64,000 nt of DNA from Amyelois transitella (taxonomy: Eukaryota > Arthropoda > Insecta > Lepidoptera > Pyralidae), in assembly GCF_032362555.1 (NCBI RefSeq), contig NC_083513.1, positions 1,736,001-1,800,000 of the forward strand. The letters are read 5' to 3'. Positions 1-20,091 of this stretch are shown piece after piece (position 1 is the first letter of the stretch; each line of letters starts with the position of its first letter). The notes beneath the pieces are model-generated. The model was not told where the DNA came from. It was given only the letters and a program-made list of their open reading frames with translations, and made no database searches. The translations under genes were made by a program, and so were the position numbers.

Positions 1-565
1 AGTGTTAGAGTGTTGTCACTTTCATAAGTTACACCGCAGAAGTCTAGTTTTTGTATGGGGCGCGATAATATTTGACCAGTTGAGCATAGAGCACGTCAAC
101 TGTCCGCTATTGTACTATTCTGAGCGAAACTGCAGGAGACATGTTTATATATCATATTAAGTTTAATGCACTTGTAGTTAATTTGTTATATTATTTCGTT
201 TTAAGTTAACTTTCGGTTTGATTCGGCGGTAGGCGCTATGCCCTTAAAACTACTCTGGTCATAATGATATCGTCGAATATTGTCGGTGTGACTTATAAGC
301 GGGGTAAACGTTAGGTTAAACCTATTAAGAGACTTGAAATTTGGCGTGTTTCTTTAGTAGAGAGCGCCCGCATTAAACCAAAAATCCTGTTATCGTCCGT
401 ACTTGCAGGAATTTCTAAAAGTCTTTTCTAAACGGACATTTTCTAACTACAATCTACCTTCTTGACAAATTTTAGTACTATTAGTAGCCTTGTAGTTTTC
501 TATATATTGTGATGAGTGAGTATTGAGTTTTGATATATGTGAAAACATATGTTTCGATCCCACAG
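1..565. other. Intron sequence upstream of the first visible SF3A1 exon
   Basis: AT-rich sequence ending in a polypyrimidine stretch and the acceptor cacag at 561-565. I see no exon or recognisable repeat here. It is probably an intron of SF3A1, whose earlier exons lie outside the window. Confidence 0.5.
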
Positions 566-690
566 CGGCGCCCCCGCTGCCGCCCGCGGAGGAGGAGGAG
601 GCGCCGCCCGCCAAGCGCGTGCGCAGCGAGGACGCGCTGGAGCCCGAGCCCGCCTGGCTGGCGCGCCACGCCGGCGCCGTGCATCTGCAG
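566..690 (+). CDS. SF3A1: SF3A1 exon: acidic/basic linker before the ubiquitin-like domain
   Basis: Acceptor cacag at 561-565 and donor gtggg at 691. Encodes an E-rich run, KRVRSEDALEPE, then WLARHAGAVHLQ, which leads into the ubiquitin-like fold. The exon is very GC-rich against its AT-rich flanks. Confidence 0.9.
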
Positions 691-2245
691 GTGGGCTTCG
701 TCTGCTTGTCCATGGATCCTGGATTGGATGAGTCAGGTTTTTATAGGAAGCGACTCCCGTCTGACCTCTACAACCTTGGTTACACATTGAGTTGCCTGAA
801 TGTGCAGGTTTCCTTACAATGTTTTCTGTCACCGTAAGAGCATCGGTTAGTATTCAAACTAATGTACAAAACATCTGAAATAGTCATTGGTACATGGCCA
901 AGGTGACATTCAAACCTATACCTTTCTGCGCATCACGCATTTTAACATTGTCCGTCCGTTTATTTTCTTTTTTGACAGCTGCCACTGCCGTAACGTTCTA
1001 CATAAATGTAATTAAACAATTTGATAAGCATCGCCCATCGCCTAAAAAAATGAATTCCAATTTTGTAAGCCTATCCCTTACTCGCCTTTTACGACATCCA
1101 CGGCAAAGAGATGGAGTGGTCCTATTCTTTTTTTGTATTTTTAATCTATTCCATTTTAACACACTTTAAAATAGGAGGTTCTCAATGCGACAACGTATTT
1201 TTTTTTTTTTTAATATTTAATTATCACCTTTCCAGGTGGTGTTGCCCGCTCAACCGGAGCGCTCCGAGTGGCGGCTGGACGGCCGGGCGCTGGCCTTCAG
1301 CGTCCCGCTGAACACCTCCGTGGGGGAGCTGAAGAACATGCTGCAGAGGGCTACCAACATGCCCACTGCCAAGCAGAAGCTGCAGTACGAGGTATGTAAC
1401 ATATAGATTATGTTTAACATACATACATACACATATAATCACGTCTATATCCCTTGCGGGGTAGACAGAGCCTACAGTCTTGTAAAGACTGTTAGGCCAC
1501 GTTCAGCTATTTGGCTTTAAGATGGGATTGAGATTCAAATAGTGACAGGTTGCTAGCCCATCGCCTAAAAGAAGAATCCCAAGTTTATAAGCCTACCCCT
1601 TAGTCGGCTTTTACGACATCCATAGGAAAGAGATGGAGTGGTCCTATTCTTTTTTGTATTGGTTCCGGGAACCACACGGCACTATGTTTAACGTTTTCCA
1701 TTTAGCTCAGAATGACCTTTTTGAGCACCTTGCCGAACCTTAGACCTGACCTTGACCTTTGCCTTATCGTTAGAGCAACGGTTAGCAGTGAAACAAATGT
1801 ACATATCACGTCATTGGTATATGACGTATTTTCAATTCTATGAACGTGCCATTTCAGTCTTGGCGGTTGGCTCTGACTACCCCGTAAGAATAGACGTGAT
1901 TACGACGAAAATACTATTAGCTATTTAACTGTGATTATCTGATTGTACTAACATAATGTCGCAGAGAAGATAAAATTCTTGTATCTTGTGCTATTTATAA
2001 ATATAGGTATTAAACGCGCACCTAACGTACCTTTATATAATATAAAGATTCGTTACGCGCGCGTTTAATACATATATAATTTATAAATTTTATACTATAA
2101 TGAAACGCGAAAATAATCAGTTATTACAATTTTGTGATTCCAGGGTCTCTTCTTCAAAGACACCAACAGCTTGGCGTACTACAATGTGCCGCCTGGCGCC
2201 GTCATACAGCTGCAAGTTAAGGAGAGAGGTGGTCGCAAGAAGTAG
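566..2245 (+). CDS. SF3A1: Splicing factor 3A subunit 1, C-terminal three coding exons (partial)
   Basis: SF3A1 is a subunit of the SF3a complex of the U2 snRNP and acts in the nucleus during prespliceosome assembly. Three exons are visible: 566-690, 1236-1391 and 2144-2245, each bounded by AG and GT. The first encodes an acidic stretch followed by a basic KRVRSED segment. The second and third encode the C-terminal ubiquitin-like domain (SEWRLDGRALAFSVPL, then KQKLQYE, then GLFFKDTNSLAYYNVPPGA), ending in the family's ERGGRKK tail and TAG. In the human protein this domain and tail contact U1 snRNA stem-loop 4. The order, spacing and ending match the SF3A1 C-terminus closely, so the identification is firm. 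The N-terminal SURP domains are outside the window. The gene converges with xylulokinase, the two stop codons being about 1.25 kb apart. Confidence 0.95.
1028..1141 (-). repeat. Family A repeat, partial, reverse
   Basis: Reverse-oriented 5' half of the family A repeat (catcgcct...gtcctattctttt) in the SF3A1 intron. The flanks show no target-site duplication I can trust. Confidence 0.75.
1236..1391 (+). CDS. SF3A1: SF3A1 exon: first part of ubiquitin-like domain
   Basis: Acceptor tccag before 1236 and donor gtatgt at 1392. The 52 codons run from VVLPAQPERSEW to KQKLQYE, matching the beta-grasp strands of the SF3A1 ubiquitin-like domain. Confidence 0.93.
1419..1682 (-). repeat. Family A SINE-like repeat, full length, reverse
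   Basis: Runs in reverse from a (CATA)n tail and aatcacgtctatatccc to ggttccgggaaccacacgg. It is a near-complete copy and useful as a reference for the family. In forward orientation the element starts with a small hairpin (gtgccg...cggcac) and ends in (TATG)n. I see no clear pol III A/B box, so its origin is open. Confidence 0.85.
2144..2245 (+). CDS. SF3A1: SF3A1 last coding exon
   Basis: Acceptor ttccag before 2144. It encodes GLFFKDTNSLAYYN through the ERGGRKK terminus and stops at TAG 2243-2245. Confidence 0.95.
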   Translation, partial: GLFFKDTNSLAYYNVPPGAVIQLQVKERGGRKK

Positions 2246-2557
2246 ACAGACAAACAAACAGGTCGCGCGTTTTACAGTATATATTTTAAGCCAACAGTAT
2301 ACACTAACCTTTATGTCGTATGTACCTACCAATGTTGGTTTCTTGTCAAGAATTAGAAGTGCTATTCAATATAATTAACGATATGATGTTGTTGTTTTAT
2401 TATTTACTAGTTTTTATGTGTGGCTTCACGCACGTGGGATTTTCCAGAAAAGTTACAAGTCATGTTACTTCTAAAGATTTTTTGTCTGTCTCCGTTAGAA
2501 ATATCATCAAAATAGGTCCACTAATATAGGATAAGACAAATAATATATTTATTTGTG

Positions 2558-2563
2558 AATAAA
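2558..2563 (+). terminator. Probable SF3A1 polyadenylation signal
   Basis: AATAAA 313 bases after the SF3A1 stop and the first canonical signal in the 3'UTR. Confidence 0.6.
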
Positions 2564-3350
2564 GGTAGGAGAAATATGAAAAAAATAAGACACAAATTTT
2601 AGTAAACATTTAATAAAAATCGTGTAAAATGTAAAAAATAACAAAGCACTAATTAGCGGATTACCCTCTTCTAAATACAAGGCCACCTTTCGGAATGTAA
2701 ATATATTGCACGCGCAAGCACCATTGTTGACAATGAGATTGAGATTAAAATTAATAAATAAAAAATAAACCATTTCTAATTATTATTTTATCCTTATACT
2801 TAGATAGAAAAAATCTCAATATTAATCAAAAAAAATATCAACCTTATTTCACTGATTATAAGATTAATTTTCATATTGTCACCCAGAAAAAAAAACAGCT
2901 AACATCAAAAAAAAAAAACGGTACAAACGAAATAAATAGTAGTAGTTCTTTACTTAAAATGGAATGTTGCTTTTCATTATCACACAATTAATCTCTTAGT
3001 GATGTCTATTATATATAATAAATTATTATAACGCAGACTAGTTAAGTTTACCCATTACTTAACAGAAAACTATTATGAGGTAATAATAGTTGTATTAAAT
3101 AGTCCCTTTCTTTTCGCAAGAAATAAAGGTGCTCTCTATACATGTAAATAAGAATATAGGAAGTCAAGGTATCTATCGTAATTCTGTTACAACAATAAAG
3201 TGTTAAATCGTTTTAGAAAGACTATCTAGATTGGATTTTATAAATGCGTTCTCAATTAGTACTTTTTTTTAAATGTCAATACATCCAGTTTAAATCCAAG
3301 CGTGATAAAAGCATTTGCATATAATTTCTTCAGCATAGTTTAATAGTGTT
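2564..3350. other. Intergenic AT-rich sequence between SF3A1 and XYLB
   Basis: Very AT-rich with many homopolymer A runs. It should hold the ends of both convergent transcripts. I see no gene or classified repeat. Confidence 0.5.
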
Positions 3351-3502
3351 TGTCATACAAGTTTTGGGAGAGTGTGTATGAACTGCCATACAATTTAGTT
3401 GTATGATCTTCATGTATGTGTGAACTATCATACAATTTTGAGTACAGTATATAAGATCTGTCATACAAATTTTAATAGTTTGTATGATATATGTATATAC
3501 CC

Positions 3503-13843
<10,341 letters not shown>

Positions 13844-13990
13844 GTTTTAATTTTTTTGACAGCTCCAGCCGGGCAAGGCAAGGGCAATGACACGGTCGCG
13901 ATGCGTTCCCGAATCGCGAAGGCACGTTCGTGACTGAATGCCGTGTGGAACAAAATATGAGCGCGATTTCACGATATCATTATTTTTACT
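13844..13990 (-). promoter_or_regulatory. XYLB 5' flank / promoter region
   Basis: Sequence upstream of the XYLB ATG, richer in GC and CpG than its surroundings (gacacggtcgcgatgcg and nearby). No TATA box is evident. Assigned by position and composition only. Confidence 0.4.
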
Positions 13991-14535
13991 TTATTACTCC
14001 CAATTAACAGAATCTTAATCGTCACACTAACAGTTTGGCGCTATGTGATACAGAAGCCGCATCAAGGTCACGTTTATCTGACTCGTTTTATTCACGATAG
14101 GTGAATTTTACGTAGAGTAACGTTTGCGTAACGCGAATACTGTGAGAGAAAACTATTTACATACAAAAGAAGATTAATATGTTGTACACGGTCTAACTAA
14201 CATCATAGAAAAAACCAAGTAGGAAATAAATCAACTTAGGTAGGTACCTAAAGTAGGTAGGACTTAGAGCAGAAAACTTATTATCAAAACACTTATTCTA
14301 TCTAGATAGAATGTAGGTATGGATATGTACGGATCTGTAGTTTCTGTTTATCCCCTTTAATTATTTTCTTCTCTACTTTTCAGCGTGGTACCCTAGACAT
14401 ATTGACGAAATAGAAGTAAATTCACACATAATTTGTCTTTACCACTAACGGAGTTAATCCAAATAGTGAAATGCAAGTTAAGCGCGATATTTAGATTCTA
14501 AGATATTGGCAGGTGCTTTACATTCTAAGATATTG
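13991..14535. other. Intergenic sequence between XYLB and DGK theta, no gene seen
   Basis: AT-rich, without recognised repeats or open frames of note. Confidence 0.4.
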
Positions 14536-14655
14536 TCATTCATTTTCTTTATTATTTATTACCTACCTATTAATTACCTATTTAATAAAGAAAATGAATG
14601 ATGTTTTTGAGATTGTTGTCTCTGTCTACTGAGAGAGACAACAATCTCAAAAACA
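14536..14655. repeat. Two consecutive perfect inverted repeats
   Basis: First: 19 bp arms at 14536-14554 and 14583-14601. Second, starting at the very next base: 22 bp arms at 14602-14623 and 14634-14655 with a 10 base loop. The second pair resembles two opposed pieces of family A (ctctgtctact), and a forward family A remnant follows to about 14765. Confidence 0.85.
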
Positions 14656-14977
14656 TTATTGGCCCCATTCAGTTAGATGGCTTTATAATGAAAGAGAAAC
14701 TTTGAACTCTTCTTCTAAGCGATGTGCTGCTAGCAATCAGTCACCAATCTGAATCTCCATTTTAAAAAAAGAATATTTTGTAAGTAACTGAGTTCATCGA
14801 AACCTACATAGGTATGCGTCATCACCACTTCTCAAATGGATCACAAGTGTGTCTGAGTCATCGGTGTCACCATGAAAAAACTATGTTCAGAAACTCCTGC
14901 GTATATTATACTAGCAACAGCTTAATTAAAACATTGCAATTACGAGCACCTATTAAGTATCTATATACTACTTGTGG

Positions 14978-15190
14978 TATTGGATTCGGTCTTGGGTTTG
15001 AATCCCGACCAGGGCATTATGAGAAACGAACTTTCTCTGATTGGCCTGGATCTTGGATGTTTATCTATAAAAGTAGATATTTATTATAAAACATAGTATC
15101 ATTGAGTTAGTATCTCGTAACACAGGTCTAAAACTTACTTTGAGGCTAACTCAATCTGTGTAATCTGTCCCGTATATATTTATTTATTTA
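14978..15190 (+). mobile_element. tRNA-derived SINE, forward, 5' truncated
   Basis: Retains the B-box (gggtttgaatcccgaccag) and the full body to aatctgtcccgtatata. The A-box half is missing or badly decayed. Confidence 0.8.
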
Positions 15191-15605
15191 CATACTTAGT
15201 TTGACCACCTAGGTTATTTAAGTTTATACCTACACGAAGCATCCCGTACCTAGCTTTGTATCTCTCAATCGGCCTATTTTCCTCGAAAATGACGCGAAAC
15301 AATTTGCAAACAGCCAAAATAATCAATTACACCGGTCGTTCCAGGGATTAGAGCATTCAGACACGAAAACCTTTCCATATTTTTATTGTAGGGGCATTGT
15401 AAGTAGACCGCCCCAGCGTAGGCGAGCGTATCCGTCGTACACCTCTTGGTCAAGTGACCGCTTAGCCGAACTTAAAAAAACCTATTTGAAGTCCACAGGC
15501 GTAAATTGCCGTATCATTGCACGCGGCAGCACTGGAGATGGTTAATCGAGAGTACAGAAGAGGCATTCGTTGATAAATATGGTAGTGAGAGAACATAAAA
15601 TAGGT

Positions 15606-15767
15606 TAGGTGCCGCGTGCCGGCACCAAAAGAAAAAAGAATAGGCCCACTCCATCTATATCTAATGGTTGTCGTAAAAGGTGACTAAGGGAAGGGCTTAT
15701 AAACATGGGATTCTTCTTTTAGCAACGTGTCACTACTTGAATCTCAATTCTATCTAGCCAAACAGCA
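15606..15767 (+). repeat. Family A repeat, partial, forward
   Basis: 5' hairpin end present (gtgccgcgtgccggcacc). It breaks off at agccaaacagca, where a family B fragment begins. Confidence 0.8.
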
Positions 15768-16245
15768 TATTTCCTTCGCTTCATCCACATTCATAACTCT
15801 TCTTGCAAGCTCGGCGGTTTCGGGTACTTAATATGATCAAGAAACGTTCCCAGCCCCACCCACTCCGACCTTTCCCTCCACACTCTCCTTGTATATCTGC
15901 TTAGTCAACCTGCTTTAATTCGTCCTCTCCACATGACCAAACCATCTTAACATACCCTTTTCTATTCCTGTAACTACATCTTCTTTCACATCACAACCTT
16001 CCCTTATCACGCTGTTCCTTATCCGGTCACTCAATTTCACACCGATCATACTCCTTAACGCTCTCACTACCACTGCATTTATTCTGCTTTCTTGCTTCTT
16101 TTGCCGGGACCAACACGCCCTTATGCACAGCCAGTCGAGCCTTTTTGGATAGTTTCTGACTGCTCATAAAGGCATGCAAGGCTCCATTCACCATGTTCCC
16201 CTCGTTCACTCTCCTTTCAATATCACTATGTGCTTGCAGCAAATT
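15768..16245 (-). mobile_element. Family B non-LTR retrotransposon, 3' coding end, reverse, decayed
   Basis: The longest copy of family B. Minus-strand frames include MLQAHSDIERRVNEGN, GALHAFMSSQKLSKKARLAV and HKGVLVPA, then in another frame the RWFGHVER-type motif and the GVGR..FLDH segment. These correspond to the region after the reverse transcriptase in lepidopteran LINEs. Frameshifts and deletions make it dead. It lies in the XYLB-DGK intergenic region. Confidence 0.8.
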
Positions 16246-16689
16246 CTCTCACACGAAATGTTCTTATGGTTGGTAGGAACAAATTGCATAATGCGATAAG
16301 GCCACCATTTATACATTACCTACCTTAACATAAGCTTAAGATAAATATATTTTGTGATAATTTTGTGTAGGTATCTTGCTCTAGACGCATGGTGCTTATT
16401 CTCATACAGTTCGAATTCTCTTCTTTTATTATTTTCAATTAGGTGGTATAAATATAAACTTCGAAGCGGGGGAGTCACCCGGCCGCGTTTTCCATGCGAT
16501 TAGCCCCATCCACCCTCGTGCTAGGAAGCGGTATAACCAGCTAACTATGTAGGTACTGTGTCGCCCTTTTTGGCAGCTGTCACTGAACTTTCACCAACCC
16601 TGGGGTTATGAAATCTCCGCTGTGTATGTATTGGACAAGATTCGGTTGAAATATATATATATATTTTACATATTTACCTAAATAAAAAT

Positions 16690-16897
16690 TTACTCCTCTT
16701 TCCCATGGATAGAATATGAATAGGTCCACCCCAACACTTACCCACGGATGTCGTAAAAGGCGACCACGAGATAGGCTTACTTAGGTCACTATTTGAATTT
16801 CAATTCTATCATTAAGCCAAACAGCTGAGCGTGGCCTATCAGTCACAAGGGATATAGACGTGACCATATGTATGTATGTATGTATTTATGTATGTAG
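16690..16897 (+). repeat. Family A repeat, forward, with TATG tail
   Basis: Begins near tcctctttcccatggat and ends in tatgtatgtatgtatg at 16866-16882. Confidence 0.8.
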
Positions 16898-17219
16898 AGA
16901 GTAAGTCCGTCCAGTAATTGCGAAAAGGTATGTGGGGGACTTTTATATTCCCATTACACATAAAAATCGTTTGACTGTTAGAAAAAGCCCTTAGTCTACC
17001 ATATTTCAATAATATACCTAATTAGACTCGTCTTAGTTGTGCTGTACACTATACAGCATCTTATTTTAATTTTATTTGAAATGTACCGTGTAGGTAGTTT
17101 ATCAAATAGCACAATGTCATAAAATATCATAGCAAGTTTATTACAAATTACAGCTGCCTACCCCTAAAAATAAGAGTGATAATGAATCACGCTTTTTCGG
17201 GAAGGCACGTTTTAACGAT

Positions 17220-17475
17220 GATGTGCCGTGTGGTTCCCGGCACTAATAGAAAAAAGAATAGGACCACTCCATCTCTCTCCCATGGAAGTCGTAAAAGGCG
17301 ATTAAGGGGTAGGCTTATATACTTGGGAGTCTTCTTTTAGGCGATGGGCTAACAACCTGTCACTATTTGAATCTCAATTCTATCTTAAAGCAAAATAGCT
17401 GAACGTGGCCTATCAGTCTTTTTAAGGATATCTCTTGCGGGGTAGACATACGTGATTATATGTATGTGTGTACGT
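17220..17475 (+). repeat. Family A repeat, full length, forward
   Basis: Complete from gtgccgtgtggttcccggc to gtgattatatgtatgtgtg; a small deletion removes part of the ctgttggctctgtctacc block. Confidence 0.88.
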
Positions 17476-17729
17476 TTTAACGACTGCCTGCCTATCCTTA
17501 GTTCCTGTAGCCTTAGTTGCCAAAAATGATGGTTGGATTCAACACAAAAGTGCGCAAGATCAATTTACCTTGCAATTGCTTCACTTAAGAAACTAGCGCG
17601 AGTCGGACTCTCGCACGTAAGATTCCCTATCATCCAAACTCACATTAATAAATGCGATATCAAATTAGCAAAATAAAACTCTTTTTTGTAAGGGAGTGCC
17701 CTTTCAAATCCCAATTATTAATATTATAA

Positions 17730-17980
17730 GTGCATAGTGCCGTGTGATTCTCTGAACAAATAAAAAATAAATTGGACGACACCATTTCATTCTCATGGAT
17801 GTCGTAAAATGCGACTAAGGGATCGGTTTATAAACTTGGGATACTTCTTTTCTCAAGTCTATCATTAAGCCAGACAGCTGAACGTAGCCTATCCGCCTTT
17901 TCAAGACTGTTGTATCTCTATTTAGTTTGTGGCTCTGTCAACCCCGAGAGGGATAAAGACGTGATTATATGTATGTATAG
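17730..17980 (+). repeat. Family A repeat, diverged, forward
   Basis: 5' end gtgccgtgtgattctctg has lost the hairpin pairing. Ends gacgtgattatatgtatgta. Confidence 0.8.
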
Positions 17981-18489
17981 AATTCCAATGGTTATTGAAA
18001 AAAAATAACAAAATTTTCGGTGGACGTTGACATGTGTTTTCGACATAAAAATATTCTAAAGAAATATTTACTTGCTCGTACTTAGTTCGAACTAAGACGA
18101 ATCCTGCTACTTACTGATACCTAAGATAAATCACAAAGCAAAAATCGTAAAAATATATTCAAAACAAAATGTCTTTAATTGTCAGAAAAAGTGGTATCAA
18201 AATACGAGAAGTGTATCTGGTAGAAAATTCTAATTTCCTAGCTTGAAACGCTTTATTTTTTTAGCTATCTAGGTTACATCAATAAATGATAATAAAACAA
18301 TGTCATACCTACTGAGCTTTCAAAGCTCGTTAAAGCTGAAGCACCTACAACTGAAAATGCAATCTGGACCACGCTCGGTGAAGGATAGTTGATAAAAGTC
18401 GATCATTAGTCAGATTTCGACTAAGGGTATAAGGTTTGTTCGCTACAAACAAAGATACAAATCTTTTATCTTTATATTATTATATTATT

Positions 18490-18775
18490 ATATGTCGTGT
18501 GGTTCCCGGCACCAATAAAATGAATAGGACCACTTTATCTTTTTCCCATCGATGTTGTAAAAGGCGACTAAAGGATGGCCTTATAAACTTGGAATTCTTC
18601 TTTTAAGCGATGGGCTAGCTACCTTTTGCTTTAAAACTTAATTCTATCATTAAGCCAAACAGCTGAACGTGGCGTAACATTCTCTGACTGATTGTTGACT
18701 CTGTCTACCCCTTAGGGACTAGATATAGACGTGATTATATGTATGTGAATGTGTGTATGTATGTATGTCTCTCTA
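18490..18775 (+). repeat. Family A repeat, full length, forward
   Basis: Runs from tgtcgtgtggttcccggcac to a long TATG tail near 18735-18770. Third forward copy in 1.3 kb. Confidence 0.85.
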
Positions 18776-18839
18776 TATTAGTATGGATGGATATTAGTGT
18801 TAAGGGATTGGTGGGTAGGTAGTATGAGTGCACAAAAAC

Positions 18840-19060
18840 TGACGAGCTTGCATGAAGAAATTATTAATCTGAATGAAGCGAAAGAATTATGCAGAGATAA
18901 CATGTGGTGGTGCTGAAAAATGTAGTCTCCGCCTACCCCTCCGGGGAAGAGGCGTGATTTTACGTTTATCAATGTGAATGAAGCGAAAGAATTATGCAGA
19001 GATCGTGGCAACAAATGTAGTATCTGCCTGCCCCTCCGGGAAAAGGCGTGCTTTTATGTT
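18840..19060 (+). mobile_element. Two tandem family B tails, forward
   Basis: The block gaatgaagcgaaagaattatgc...cctacccctccgggg...gcgtgattttacg appears twice (about 18845-18965 and 18968-19058). It corresponds to the LINE C-terminal NEAKELCRD..YPSG codons plus tail, both copies frameshifted. Confidence 0.75.
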
Positions 19061-19099
19061 TATATAGTCAAGTAGGTATATGAAGTCTGTTCGAGATCT

Positions 19100-19235
19100 G
19101 AACGACGATCGACTGTCGGTCGGTCCGGTCGGATGCTGCGCCTCTTAATATTGTAAACAAGAGCTTTTTCGATTGGTGGGCGGCTACGCGCAGGCGCCGC
19201 CATATCTGTACTTGTTGCGGCGGCGTTTACATTTT
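19100..19235 (+). promoter_or_regulatory. Candidate DGK theta promoter region
   Basis: A GC-rich patch in AT-rich surroundings with an inverted CCAAT box followed by a GC box (gattggtgggcgg) and gcaggcgccgccatat. It lies about 0.8 kb before the first DGK codon. There is no TATA box. The region 19236-19780 downstream is AT-rich and featureless. Confidence 0.4.
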
Positions 19236-19779
19236 TTTTAATGTAGATATATTTAAAAATCGAATTGTGAGAGAGAAATATTATTTAGATACTAATAATT
19301 TCGAAATGCTATAGATAGGTATCAAAAACTTTAAAAAAAATTCTAGTTTTAACTAACTATATTTTTGTGATTGCGATTATATTGTACTACTATTGTTTAG
19401 GACCTAAGTACTTCTAGTTAATCTTCGTATTTATATCATTCATTAGTCGATCAGTAACAAAATTATTTAAATAGTTATAATTTTAAATACGTTATCGTAC
19501 CACTCGTAGAACATCTACGACGAAAATTTGTAGAAGATTTGTTATTAAGATAACATTTCCGATTAGTCGGATAAAAATGCATGATACTTAGGTACCTATA
19601 GACATAAAATTAGCCTGTTGTTGAAAGCTGTAAAGTAAGTTATTTACAATAATAAAATAGAGTATAAAAAGACCTAGTAACCTATCGCATATTTTATTTT
19701 CAAATTAATATTGTGTAATGTCATCTCTACATAACATGTAAGCGACGAATAAATGCATAGAATCAGAAATCGATTGGTT

Positions 19780-19961
19780 TATTTGGCCGCCGCGGCGAGG
19801 TGCACGGGTGCGTCCCCCAGCGGCACGCGGCGGCGGGCGGAGGCTGGTGGCGGCAGACGCGCCGCGATGGTGGGCCGCGACAGCCGCTCGGAGAGCGCGG
19901 CGCGCCCCTGGGCGCCGCGGCATGAGTAGCGCGCTCGCCCGGCCCGGCCCGCGCGCCCGCC
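19780..19961 (+). promoter_or_regulatory. CpG-rich 5' leader of DGK theta
   Basis: Strongly GC- and CpG-rich sequence directly before the DGK ATG, probably 5'UTR and core promoter. The long open frames through it on both strands reflect composition, not coding. The ATG context is gcccgccATGgcg. Confidence 0.5.
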
Positions 19962-20091
19962 ATGGCGCAGGCCGCGCCCGCGCCCCAACACACCCACTCC
20001 TTCGCGAAGAAGACCTTCCACAAGCCCACCTACTGCCACCACTGCTCCGACCTGCTGTGGGGCCTCATCGGGCAGGGCTACGGCTGCGAAG
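19962..20091 (+). CDS. DGKQ: DGK theta exon 1: start and first half of C1-1
   Basis: ATG at 19962 in a good context. Encodes [20 protein letters not shown] then [20 protein letters not shown], the first zinc-ligand H and CxxC pair. Donor gtacgc. Confidence 0.9.
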
